Source: Hyphomicrobiales bacterium (GTDB lineage: Bacteria > Pseudomonadota > Alphaproteobacteria > Rhizobiales > Rhizobiaceae). From it: 64,000 nucleotides of DNA. Numbering within the stretch: position 1 is the first letter of the stretch; the number at the start of each line of letters is the position of its first letter. Positions 9,691-20,512 of this stretch are shown one piece after another. The DNA lies in assembly GCA_900472675.1 (NCBI GenBank), contig UCJA01000009.1, positions 170,549 through 234,548 of the forward strand, given 5' to 3'. A program made the position numbers and the translations under genes. Under the pieces are notes generated by a model. It was not told the DNA's origin, did no database searches, and was given only the letters and a program-made list of their open reading frames with translations.

Positions 9691-10020
9691 TCAGTGCGCG
9701 AGCATGACTTTCGGCTTCAGCACTCCACTCGGTTCCCGGTGGAAGATCTGGTAGACCTGCGGGTTGCGAAGCGGTTGCTCGCTTTCGTCATGTTCGAGGT
9801 TCTGCTCGGAGACATAGGCGACATATTCGCTGTCCTCGTTTTCAGCCAGCAAATGATAAAAAGGTTGGTCCTTGTTGGGCCGGATCTCGGGCGGAATTGC
9901 ATTCCACCATTCCTCCGTGTTCGAAAACTCGGGGTCCACATCGAAGACGACGCCACGGAAGGGGAATACCCTGTGGCGAACCACTTCTCCGATCGTAAAT
10001 TTAGCGTTCCGCTGTTTCAT
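9691..10020 (-). CDS. hspQ: Heat shock protein HspQ (hemimethylated-DNA-binding YccV-like)
   Basis: A 109-aa cytoplasmic protein of the HspQ/YccV family. It contains the typical core: KFTIGEVVRHRVFPFRGVVF, then EEWWNAIP, then the DQPFYHLLAEN segment and YVSEQNL. In E. coli HspQ is a heat-shock protein that enhances Lon specificity and was first described as binding hemimethylated oriC DNA; the alphaproteobacterial role is inferred from that. An AGGA lies about 10 bases before the ATG. The gene is convergent with the ialB-like gene and has the glnA terminator on its upstream side, so it probably has its own promoter in 10021-10178. Confidence 0.9.
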   Translation of the reverse strand: MKQRNAKFTIGEVVRHRVFPFRGVVFDVDPEFSNTEEWWNAIPPEIRPNKDQPFYHLLAENEDSEYVAYVSEQNLEHDESEQPLRNPQVYQIFHREPSGVLKPKVMLAH

Positions 10021-10178
10021 GGTGCGATGTCCTTTCGCAGCCTAATGTGGGAACAAAATGCTCCCTCATCAAGGACTAATGCAGATCTGTAGACATCGTT
10101 CCACCGCGACGGGCGCGGGGGACGTAAGTCCGATGTGGAGAGGCATCGTCTGAAGCAACATGCCATCGGGGTTAAGCA

Positions 10179-10203
10179 AAAGGCGGGCACAAGGCCCGCC
10201 TTT
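10179..10203 (-). terminator. Rho-independent terminator of glnB-glnA
   Basis: Perfect 10-base stem AAAGGCGGGC / GCCCGCCTTT with a 5-base loop, followed on the minus strand by a T-rich run (TTTTGCTT). It lies 31 bases beyond the glnA stop codon at 10234. Confidence 0.88.
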
Positions 10204-10233
10204 CTGTTTGGCAATGACTCAAGCGACGCAGGG

Positions 10234-11643
10234 TCAGGCCGAATAGTACATGTCGAATTCAACCGGATGCGGGGTCATCTCGAAGCGCATGACTTCCGCC
10301 ATCTTGAGTTCGATGTAGGCATCGATCTGGTCGTCGTCGAACACGCCGCCTGCAGTCAGGAACTTGCGGTCCTTGTCGAGGCAGTCGAGAGCTTCACGCA
10401 GCGAGCCGCACACCGTTGGGATCTTCTTGAGTTCCTTCGGCGGCAGGTCGTAGAGATCCTTGTCCATGGCCTTGCCCGGGTGGATCTTGTTCTTGATGCC
10501 ATCGAGGCCGGCCATCAGCATGGCTGCGAACCCGAGATAGGGGTTCTGGGCAGGATCCGGGAAACGCACTTCGACGCGCTTTGCCTTCGGGTTGGAGCCG
10601 AAGGGAATGCGGCACGACGCAGACCGGTTGCGCGCGGAATAGGCGAGCAGGACCGGCGCTTCATAACCCGGGACCAGCCGCTTGTAGGAATTGGTAGTTG
10701 GGTTGGTGAAGGCGTTGATGGCCTTGGCATGCTTGATGATGCCGCCGATGTAGTAAAGGCAGCTTTCCGAGAGGCCGGCATACTCGTCGCCTGCAAACGT
10801 CGGCTTGCCGTCCTTCCAGATCGACTGGTGCACATGCATGCCCGAGCCGTTGTCGCCGAATACCGGCTTCGGCATGAAAGTTGCTGTCTTGCCATAGGCG
10901 TTGGCGACCTGATGCACGACGTACTTGTAGATCTGCATCTTGTCGGCGTTGCGCACCAGCGTGTCGAACTTGACGCCAAGCTCATGCTGGGCCGATGCCA
11001 CCTCGTGGTGGTGCTTTTCGACGACCACGCCCATTTCGGCGAGAACCGTCAGCATCTCCGAGCGCATGTCCTGCAGGCTGTCCACCGGAGGAACCGGGAA
11101 GTAGCCGCCCTTGACGCGCGGACGGTGGCCAAGGTTGCCGGTCTCGTAATCGGTGTCGTCGTTCGAAGGCAGCTCGGACGAATCGAGCTTGAACCCCGTG
11201 TTGTAGGGGTCGGCCTTGTACTTCACGTCGTCGAATACGAAGAACTCGGGCTCGGGGCCGACGAAGATCGTGTCGCCGATGCCGGACGCCTTCAGATAGG
11301 CTTCCGCCTTCTTGGCCGTGCCGCGCGGATCGCGGTTGTAGGCTTCACCCGAGATCGGGTCCAGGATGTCGCAGACGATCACCATGGTCGACTGGGCGAA
11401 GAACGGGTCCATATGGACCGTGGCAACGTCCGGCATGAGAACCATGTCGGACTCGTTGATGGCTTTCCAGCCGCCGATCGAGGAGCCGTCGAACATCACG
11501 CCGTCGGCGAACATGTCTTCGTCCACTGCGGCGATGTCCATCGTGACGTGCTGCAGCTTGCCGCGCGGGTCGGTAAAGCGGAGGTCCACGAACTTGACGT
11601 CGTTTTCCTTGATTTGTTTCATTACTTCGCTGGCGCTCGTCAT
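10234..11643 (-). CDS. glnA: Glutamine synthetase type I
   Basis: GSI condenses glutamate and ammonia with ATP to glutamine and is the main ammonium-assimilation enzyme in the cytoplasm. The 469-aa protein has the beta-grasp N-terminus with DGSSIGGW, the catalytic domain with [21 protein letters not shown] and the NRSASCRIP segment, and near the C-terminus [10 protein letters not shown], whose Tyr is the GlnE adenylylation site. It is the second gene of glnB-glnA (64-base gap). The start at 11643 is preceded by AGGAAAGG; an upstream in-frame GTG/ATG extension into the glnB frame region is not supported. Regulation is expected through the sigma-54 promoter ahead of glnB plus adenylylation. Confidence 0.98.
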   Translation of the reverse strand: MTSASEVMKQIKENDVKFVDLRFTDPRGKLQHVTMDIAAVDEDMFADGVMFDGSSIGGWKAINESDMVLMPDVATVHMDPFFAQSTMVIVCDILDPISGEAYNRDPRGTAKKAEAYLKASGIGDTIFVGPEPEFFVFDDVKYKADPYNTGFKLDSSELPSNDDTDYETGNLGHRPRVKGGYFPVPPVDSLQDMRSEMLTVLAEMGVVVEKHHHEVASAQHELGVKFDTLVRNADKMQIYKYVVHQVANAYGKTATFMPKPVFGDNGSGMHVHQSIWKDGKPTFAGDEYAGLSESCLYYIGGIIKHAKAINAFTNPTTNSYKRLVPGYEAPVLLAYSARNRSASCRIPFGSNPKAKRVEVRFPDPAQNPYLGFAAMLMAGLDGIKNKIHPGKAMDKDLYDLPPKELKKIPTVCGSLREALDCLDKDRKFLTAGGVFDDDQIDAYIELKMAEVMRFEMTPHPVEFDMYYSA

Positions 11644-11707
11644 AATGACCTTTCCTCGAGTGTAAGATGACGATGAACCCGCGCGGATGGCACGGGTGGG
11701 AGCACGA

Positions 11708-12133
<426 letters not shown>

Positions 12134-12378
12134 TTACAAAAGGATAATGCGTTTCAGCGGCAAATCCTTCCGAATTCAGTGTATAGCCTTGAGCTGCCAT
12201 GCCTGACAAAAATCTGTGCGCTTGCTTCTGTCGTAGCGCGATTTTCCAGATCAGGGGTTTGCAACTCAGGACAACCGGAATGCAGACGCTTAAATTAAAG
12301 GCATATGCACTATAAATCAGCAGAGAGCCTTCTGCTACGGGGCTTGCCACGGGGCGAGACTTTGCGTTCAATCCGGAT

Positions 12379-13857
12379 ATGAGACAGACACAGAACACCA
12401 TCCTCCTGACGCCGCAGGAGATGACCGCCGCGGATGCCGCTTCCGCCGCCTCCGGGATTCCCTCCTTCGACCTGATGCTGCGGGCGGGCCAGGCTGTTGC
12501 GGCAACCGCGCTCCGGCATTTTCCAGAAGCCTTACGGTTTGCCGTCCTGTGCGGTCCCGGCAACAACGGGGGCGACGGCTATGTCGCCGCCGAGGCTCTG
12601 CGACAGGCAGGAGCGACGGTCGCTGTCTTCCGGCTGGGAGATGCCCCGCAAGCCCAGGATGCGATCGAGGCCGGCAGGCGCATGGCGCTCGACGTCGAAC
12701 CGCTGCCGCTCTATCAGCCCCGGCCCGGAGATGTGGTGGTCGACGCCCTGTTCGGAGCAGGCCTCGGGCGACCGGTTCCGCAAGAGGTTGCCTCCGTCAT
12801 CCATGCGGTAGGAGAGGCGGGGCTACCCGTGATTGCCGTCGATCTGCCCTCTGGCCTCTGCGGCCGCCGTGGCACGCCGCTCGGCGCCGCCTTTCAGGCG
12901 ACAAGGACGGTCACCTTCATGGCACGAAAGCCCGGCCACCTCTTGATGCCCGGCAGGTCACTCTGCGGTGACGTGGCGGTCGTGGACATCGGCATTCCCA
13001 TGCGGATCATCACGGCCTGCGCCGGTAAGCTGGCCGAAAACGCGCCGGCGCTATGGGAGCGGCACCTGCCGCGGGCGGATGCCGCCGCGCATAAATTCCG
13101 CCGCGGCCATTTGGCCGTCTTCTCGGGACCGGCCGGCAAGACGGGCGCCGCGCGCCTCTGCGCCATCGCCGGGCTGCGGCGAGGGGCAGGGCTGGTCACG
13201 CTTGCCTCACCTTCAGCAGCCATGCCGGTCAATGCCGGCGCGGTGACGGCGATCATGCTCCACGAGATCGACACGCATGAAGATGTCACAGCCTGGCTGC
13301 AGACGGCAAAACTCTCCGCCTTCGTGCTCGGCCCGGGCTTCGGGATCGGCGAGCAGGCGCGCATCTTTGCCTTGGCACTCAAGGACCGGCCACTGGTGCT
13401 GGATGCCGACGGCATTACCTCGTTCAAGGAGAATCCGCAGTTGCTCTTCGACGGCTTTGCCGGAGGTGACACGCACCTTGTCCTGACCCCGCACGAGGGC
13501 GAGTTCGGCCGGTTGTTTCCTGATATCGCTGCCGACGAAAACCTTAGCAAGCCGGAAAAGGCGCTGAAGGCCGCAGCCCGCTCAAACGCAGCCATCGTTT
13601 ACAAGGGAGCGGACACGGTCATCGCCGCGCCGAATGGCCGCGCCGTAATCAACACCAACGCCCCGCCATGGTTGGCGACCGCAGGTTCGGGTGACGTGCT
13701 GGCCGGAATGATCGGTGCATTGCTGGCGCAGGGCATGCCTGCCTTCGAGGCGGCAGCCGCCGGCGTCTACCTGCATGGTGAAGCCGGCAAGGCGGCGGGC
13801 GAGGGTATGACGGCCGAGGATCTTGCCGCCCATGCCGGCGTGGTGCTGGCAACCTAG
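12379..13857 (+). CDS. nnr: Bifunctional NAD(P)H-hydrate epimerase / ADP-dependent dehydratase
   Basis: Repairs damaged NAD(P)H hydrates (NADHX/NADPHX). The 492-aa protein is a fusion: N-terminal epimerase (YjeF_N, residues ~1-205) with GPGNNGGDGYVAAEAL, and C-terminal dehydratase (carbohydrate-kinase-like, ~225-490) with HKFRRGHLAVFSG, LVLTPHEGEFGRLFP and the nucleotide-binding GSGDVLAGMIGALLAQG. It is divergent from glnB across a 332-base gap and convergent with the DUF72 gene. The ATG at 12379 has only a weak ribosome binding site (CCGGAT), so the exact start is less certain than the identity. In many bacteria nnr lies beside unrelated metabolic genes, as here. Confidence 0.95.
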   Translation: MRQTQNTILLTPQEMTAADAASAASGIPSFDLMLRAGQAVAATALRHFPEALRFAVLCGPGNNGGDGYVAAEALRQAGATVAVFRLGDAPQAQDAIEAGRRMALDVEPLPLYQPRPGDVVVDALFGAGLGRPVPQEVASVIHAVGEAGLPVIAVDLPSGLCGRRGTPLGAAFQATRTVTFMARKPGHLLMPGRSLCGDVAVVDIGIPMRIITACAGKLAENAPALWERHLPRADAAAHKFRRGHLAVFSGPAGKTGAARLCAIAGLRRGAGLVTLASPSAAMPVNAGAVTAIMLHEIDTHEDVTAWLQTAKLSAFVLGPGFGIGEQARIFALALKDRPLVLDADGITSFKENPQLLFDGFAGGDTHLVLTPHEGEFGRLFPDIAADENLSKPEKALKAAARSNAAIVYKGADTVIAAPNGRAVINTNAPPWLATAGSGDVLAGMIGALLAQGMPAFEAAAAGVYLHGEAGKAAGEGMTAEDLAAHAGVVLAT

Positions 13858-13869
13858 CCCGCCCGTTTC

Positions 13870-14682
13870 CTAGCGGCGGCTCTGAAGAAGGTCGTGCATG
13901 GCCATGGCGCCCTGCGGCGCGTTCACCTTGCCCTCGTGAATGAAAAAGGCAAACACGTCGCGCGTCTTTTTCTTCGGCCTGTGCTCCGCGTCGATCAGCG
14001 GAAGGTCCTCCGGAACGCCACCGACCGCCCAGGTCTCCAACCGCTTGGCCCATTCGGTCATGTCGTTCTCGGCGTAGCAGGTGGCGATCTCGTCGGAGCC
14101 CTTCTGCAGACGGGCGTAGACGAAATCGGCCGTCACATCGGCGATCATCGGGTAGTCGAAATGATCCGCGCAAACCGGCGCCACACCGTATTTCGCGATC
14201 AGCTGCACGAACTCCGGCACCTTGAAGCTGTCGTGTCGCACCTCGACCACGTGGCGAAGGGGCAGCCCATCCTGTTCTGCGGGTAGCAGCTTGAGGAAGG
14301 CTTCAAAATCCTCGGGCTCGAACTTCTTGGTCGGTGCGAACTGCCAGAGGATAGGGCCGAGGTGGTCGCCCAGTTCGGTGATCCCCTGACTGAGAAACCG
14401 CTCGACGGACTCACCCGCCTCGGCGAGTACCTTGCGGTTGGTGCTGTAGCGGCTGGCCTTCAAGGAAAACACGAAACCATCCGGCACGTCCGCGGCCCAT
14501 TTGGCGAAGGTTTCCGGCTTCTGCGAGCTGTAATAGGTGCCGTTCACCTCGATCACGTCGAGCTTACTCGCCGCATATTCCAGCTGCTTCTTCTTGGCGA
14601 GCTTGTCCGGATAGAACGTGCCTTCCCAGGCGTCGAAGGTCCAGCCGCCGATGCCTGTTCGAATGATGCCTTGCTGTCCCAT
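13870..14682 (-). CDS. DUF72 family protein (TIM-barrel like)
   Basis: A 270-aa cytoplasmic protein of the DUF72/YecE family. It shows the family N-terminus IRTGIGGWTFDAWEGTFYP, then YAASKLDVIEVNGTYYS, FVFSLKASRY, GPILWQFAPTKKF, and the histidine-containing VEVRHDSF motif, in a TIM-barrel-like order. The biochemical function of the family is unknown. ATG at 14682 is preceded by GGGGGAC; a TTG six codons upstream is less plausible. It is convergent with nnr (stops 13 bases apart) and lies 24 bases downstream of uvrA on the same strand, so readthrough from uvrA is possible and could place it under SOS control. Confidence 0.88.
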   Translation of the reverse strand: MGQQGIIRTGIGGWTFDAWEGTFYPDKLAKKKQLEYAASKLDVIEVNGTYYSSQKPETFAKWAADVPDGFVFSLKASRYSTNRKVLAEAGESVERFLSQGITELGDHLGPILWQFAPTKKFEPEDFEAFLKLLPAEQDGLPLRHVVEVRHDSFKVPEFVQLIAKYGVAPVCADHFDYPMIADVTADFVYARLQKGSDEIATCYAENDMTEWAKRLETWAVGGVPEDLPLIDAEHRPKKKTRDVFAFFIHEGKVNAPQGAMAMHDLLQSRR

Positions 14683-14706
14683 GACGTCCCCCAAAACCAA
14701 GATCGG

Positions 14707-17628
<2,922 letters not shown>

Positions 17629-17725
17629 CTTCATGCTCTTTGGGAGGATCGAAAGCCCTTATGTAGGGATGGAAAGGCGGCTGTCGAGCCGAAACCTCTG
17701 CAAACCGCCCGTGGTCTCGATTCGG

Positions 17726-17754
17726 TTGACATGACTATACTGCGCCGATAGAAC
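17726..17754 (+). promoter_or_regulatory. Candidate sigma-70 promoter for ssb
   Basis: TTGACA at 17726-17731 followed after 17 bases by TAGAAC at 17749-17754. The -35 is perfect and the -10 is weak. The -10 overlaps the first GAAC of the LexA box, so bound LexA should also affect this promoter. Confidence 0.5.
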
Positions 17755-17765
17755 AAATAAAGAAC
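17751..17765. promoter_or_regulatory. LexA (SOS) box between uvrA and ssb
   Basis: GAAC-AAATAAA-GAAC, an exact match to the alphaproteobacterial LexA direct-repeat site (GTTC-N7-GTTC, read here on the other strand). It is 123 bases from the uvrA start and 109 from the ssb start, in the divergent promoter region of a classical SOS gene. Confidence 0.85.
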
Positions 17766-17873
17766 AAAATGCCTGTGGATTGACGGGCAGTGTCTGACCT
17801 ATCGACGACGCGATGGTCTAATGTGGATGAATGTTGAAAGGGCCGCAGGACGCGGCAAGCAAGGGTGAGACTG

Positions 17874-18422
17874 ATGGCTGGTAGCGTAAACAAGGTTATT
17901 CTGGTGGGCAATGTTGGCGCCGATCCGGAAATCCGGCGGACGCAGGACGGCCGTCCTATCGCCAACCTGCGGATCGCCACGTCCGAGAACTGGCGTGACA
18001 AGAATTCCGGTGAACGTCGCGAAAAGACGGAATGGCACACGGTCGTCGTGTTCAACGAGGGCCTCTGCAAGGTCGTCGAACAGTATATCAAGAAGGGCGC
18101 CAAGCTCTATATCGAAGGTGCGCTCCAGACCCGCAAGTGGCAGGATCAGAGCGGCAACGACCGTTATTCGACGGAAATCGTTCTGCAGGGCTTCAACTCG
18201 ACCCTGACCATGCTGGACGGACGCGGCGAAGGCGGTGGTGGCGGTGCCCGGGGCGGCAGCGACTTCGGCGGCGGCGGCGATGACTTCGGCGGCGGCAGCG
18301 ACTACGATCGCAAGCCGTCGGGCGGCGGTCGTGGCGGCCAGTCTGGAGCAGGCTCTGCTTCGTCCGGTGGTGCATCCGGTGGCAACTTCTCGCGCGATCT
18401 CGACGACGACATCCCATTCTGA
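17874..18422 (+). CDS. ssb: Single-stranded DNA-binding protein
   Basis: Tetrameric SSB that coats single-stranded DNA in replication, recombination and repair. The 182-aa protein has an OB fold (residues ~1-112, from [20 protein letters not shown] through [10 protein letters not shown]), a Gly/Asp/Ser-rich low-complexity linker (~115-172) and the conserved acidic tip DDDIPF that binds partner proteins. The ATG at 17874 follows AAGGGTGA at good spacing; an in-frame GTG three codons earlier is possible. It is divergent from uvrA and shares the LexA-box region, so it may be damage-responsive. A terminator lies directly downstream. Confidence 0.97.
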   Translation: MAGSVNKVILVGNVGADPEIRRTQDGRPIANLRIATSENWRDKNSGERREKTEWHTVVVFNEGLCKVVEQYIKKGAKLYIEGALQTRKWQDQSGNDRYSTEIVLQGFNSTLTMLDGRGEGGGGGARGGSDFGGGGDDFGGGSDYDRKPSGGGRGGQSGAGSASSGGASGGNFSRDLDDDIPF

Positions 18423-18442
18423 TCGAGCGGTCTTCCCATTTG

Positions 18443-18468
18443 AAATGCCGGCTATCACGCCGGCATTT
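18443..18468. terminator. Rho-independent terminator after ssb
   Basis: Perfect 10-base stem AAATGCCGGC / GCCGGCATTT around a 6-base loop (TATCAC). It lies 20 bases after the ssb stop and overlaps the last codons and stop (18455) of the convergent HPP/CBS gene. Confidence 0.75.
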
Positions 18469-19627
18469 CTGCGTTTGAGGGGCTCGCCTCCTCGGGCTGG
18501 TCGGCCAGCATCGCGACAAGCACGTCTGACTGCGACAGGATCCCGGCCAGTTTGCCGCCCGCACGGGTCACCGGCAGGTAATGCAGCCCCTGGCCCGCGA
18601 ACATGAGGATGGCCTCAGCCAGCGGCGCTTCCGGCGCCACGGTTTTCACGGGCGACGTCATGATGTCGCGGACCGTGCTCTTTGGGCCACCATTGGCGCG
18701 CCAGAATGGCCAGCCTTTCCGGATGGTGCTTGCCTGCGCTGAGGCCCAGGCAGCCTTCTCCAGAAAATCCGTCTGGGTCACGATGCCCACCACATCCGCT
18801 TTGGCGTTGGTGACCGGCAGTGCCTTGATGTGATGGGCATGCATCAGGCGGTAGGCCTCGCTAAGCGGAGTGTCCGGGCCAACCGCGATGACATCGCGCG
18901 ACATCACGGTCCCGCAATCGACCCGGCCCGCGCGGTGTCGGTAGGCGCGCAACTCGGTGCGGCGCAGGATTTCGGCAAGATCCTCGCGCTTGATGTCGAT
19001 GAACTCGTCATAGTCCTTGAGGACAGCATCCAGGTCTTCGCCGGTGAAACCCAGCCGCTGAATGGGCGGCGGATCGGCCGTTCCATGGTCGACCGGAACT
19101 GGTTTCATGGCGCGCGGGTAGGGGCGGCCGGTCAGATTGTTGAAAATCACCGCGGCAGTCAGAAGCACGAGCGAGTTGCCAAGCACCGGCCACAGCACGA
19201 AACCAAAGCCGAGGTCGTGCACGGCCGGGCCGCCGAGCACCGCGGTGAGCGCGATGGCGCCGCTCGGCGGATGTAGGCAGCGCAGGCTCAGCATGGCAAG
19301 GATGGCGCAGCCGATTGCCACGGCCGAGCCGAGATAGGGATCGGCGATCCACATCGCCGCCGTCACGCCCACAAGAGCTGAGACGAGATTGCCCCCGAGA
19401 ATGGACCAGGGCTGGGCAAGCGGGCTCGAGGGGACAGCAAACAAAAGCACGGCGGATGCGCCCATAGGTGCAATCAGCGCCGGGCCGGCAGCGCCGCTGC
19501 GCACCGAAAGGGCGCCCACGAGCCCCGTCACGAGAATGCCTGCCAGCGCGCCGATACCGGATCTGACCCGTTCGCGGGCGCTGACGGGAGCCGTATCCGG
19601 CCACAGCCGGCGGAGCAGAGATCGCAT
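18455..19627 (-). CDS. HPP-family membrane protein with C-terminal CBS pair
   Basis: A 390-aa inner-membrane protein. The N-terminal half (residues ~15-170) has several TM segments and the HPP signature LRCLHPPSGAIALTAVLGG. The C-terminal half holds two CBS domains (about 240-300 and 320-380; MSRDVIAVGPDTPLSEAYRL and MTSPVKTVAPEAPLAEAI), which usually bind adenosine nucleotides. Related HPP proteins have been implicated in nitrite or small-ion transport in chloroplasts, but the bacterial substrate is not established. The start at 19627 follows AAAGGG; upstream in-frame extension overlaps marC and is rejected. Its stop codon lies inside the ssb terminator. It is 22 bases downstream of marC, so probably in an operon with it. 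Confidence 0.87.
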   Translation of the reverse strand: MRSLLRRLWPDTAPVSARERVRSGIGALAGILVTGLVGALSVRSGAAGPALIAPMGASAVLLFAVPSSPLAQPWSILGGNLVSALVGVTAAMWIADPYLGSAVAIGCAILAMLSLRCLHPPSGAIALTAVLGGPAVHDLGFGFVLWPVLGNSLVLLTAAVIFNNLTGRPYPRAMKPVPVDHGTADPPPIQRLGFTGEDLDAVLKDYDEFIDIKREDLAEILRRTELRAYRHRAGRVDCGTVMSRDVIAVGPDTPLSEAYRLMHAHHIKALPVTNAKADVVGIVTQTDFLEKAAWASAQASTIRKGWPFWRANGGPKSTVRDIMTSPVKTVAPEAPLAEAILMFAGQGLHYLPVTRAGGKLAGILSQSDVLVAMLADQPEEASPSNAEMPA

Positions 19628-19649
19628 GGTGTTCCCTTTGACCTTCTGT

Positions 19650-20294
19650 TCAGCCCGTGACGACGTGCATCGCAAACGCGGACTTGATACCGTCGACCAC
19701 GAACTGGATCGATAGCGCCGCCAGAAGAACGCCCATCAGGCGGGTCAAAATGGCCCGACCGGTGACACCGAGAAACCGGTCTAGCTTTTCTGCAAGCAGT
19801 AGTGTGGCGTAGAGCACCAGCATGATGAAAGCTATGACGCCGATCAGCAGGACCCGGTCGAGCGCATTGGTGAAGCTTCCCGCCAAGAGCACCGTGGCCG
19901 AGATGGCGCCCGGGCCGGCGATCAGCGGTATGGCCAGCGGGAAGACGGCGATGTTGCGCATGTGGTCGATGGTGATGGCGGTCTGCGAGGTCCGCTCCTT
20001 CCGCTGCTGACGCTTTTCGAACACCATCTCGAAGGAGATCCAGAACAGCAGCAGTCCGCCGGCGATCCGGAAGGCGCCGATGGAGATCCCGAGCAATCCG
20101 AGCACACCGGCGCCGAACAGCGCGAAGACCGCCAGGATGCCGAAGGCGATCAGCGCGCCGCGTGCCGCGACCTCGCGCCGCTGTACGCCGGTCATGCCCA
20201 TGGTGAGCCCCAGGAACACCGGAGCAAGGCCCGGCGGATCCAGGGTAACCAGCATCGTAGTCAAAGCATTGACCAACATATCGGGTGTCGCCAT
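19650..20294 (-). CDS. MarC-family integral membrane protein
   Basis: A 214-aa inner-membrane protein with about six TM segments. Family features include the N-terminal TTMLVTLDPPGLAPVFLGLT, the central LLFWISFEMVF and FPLAIPLIAGPGAISATVLL (a conserved PL-x-GPG region), and a C-terminal VTGRAILTRLMGVLLAALSIQFVVDG. MarC was once thought to affect multiple antibiotic resistance, but that has been withdrawn and the function is unknown. AAGGGAAA lies before the ATG. It is divergent from gyrA across 218 bases and followed by the HPP/CBS gene, suggesting a two-gene membrane operon. Confidence 0.88.
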   Translation of the reverse strand: MATPDMLVNALTTMLVTLDPPGLAPVFLGLTMGMTGVQRREVAARGALIAFGILAVFALFGAGVLGLLGISIGAFRIAGGLLLFWISFEMVFEKRQQRKERTSQTAITIDHMRNIAVFPLAIPLIAGPGAISATVLLAGSFTNALDRVLLIGVIAFIMLVLYATLLLAEKLDRFLGVTGRAILTRLMGVLLAALSIQFVVDGIKSAFAMHVVTG

Positions 20295-20446
20295 GTCGTT
20301 TCCCTTCGCAAAGCTTGCGGTCGTGTGGCGGGATTGTTAGGACAGGCCGCGGACGAAGAAAAGCATCGTGTTGCGCTGAAGCAATGCGCTCTGTCTCGAA
20401 GCTCTGCGGACAAGGCGGCAAAAGCTGTTCAAAACCCGCAGGGAAA

Positions 20447-20476
20447 TTGGCACCCGGAACCAGTTTCCGCTATATA
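20447..20476 (+). promoter_or_regulatory. Candidate sigma-70 promoter for gyrA
   Basis: TTGGCA (20447-20452), 18-base spacer, TATATA (20471-20476), leaving a leader of about 30 bases before the gyrA start at 20513. Confidence 0.55.
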
Positions 20477-20512
20477 AATCCGACTGATTCCGAACAAAGA
20501 TCGTGATCCGAT

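Noticed and set aside
10135..11670. 511-codon plus-strand frame opposite glnA
   Set aside because: Shadow of glnA; no recognisable protein and no ribosome binding site.
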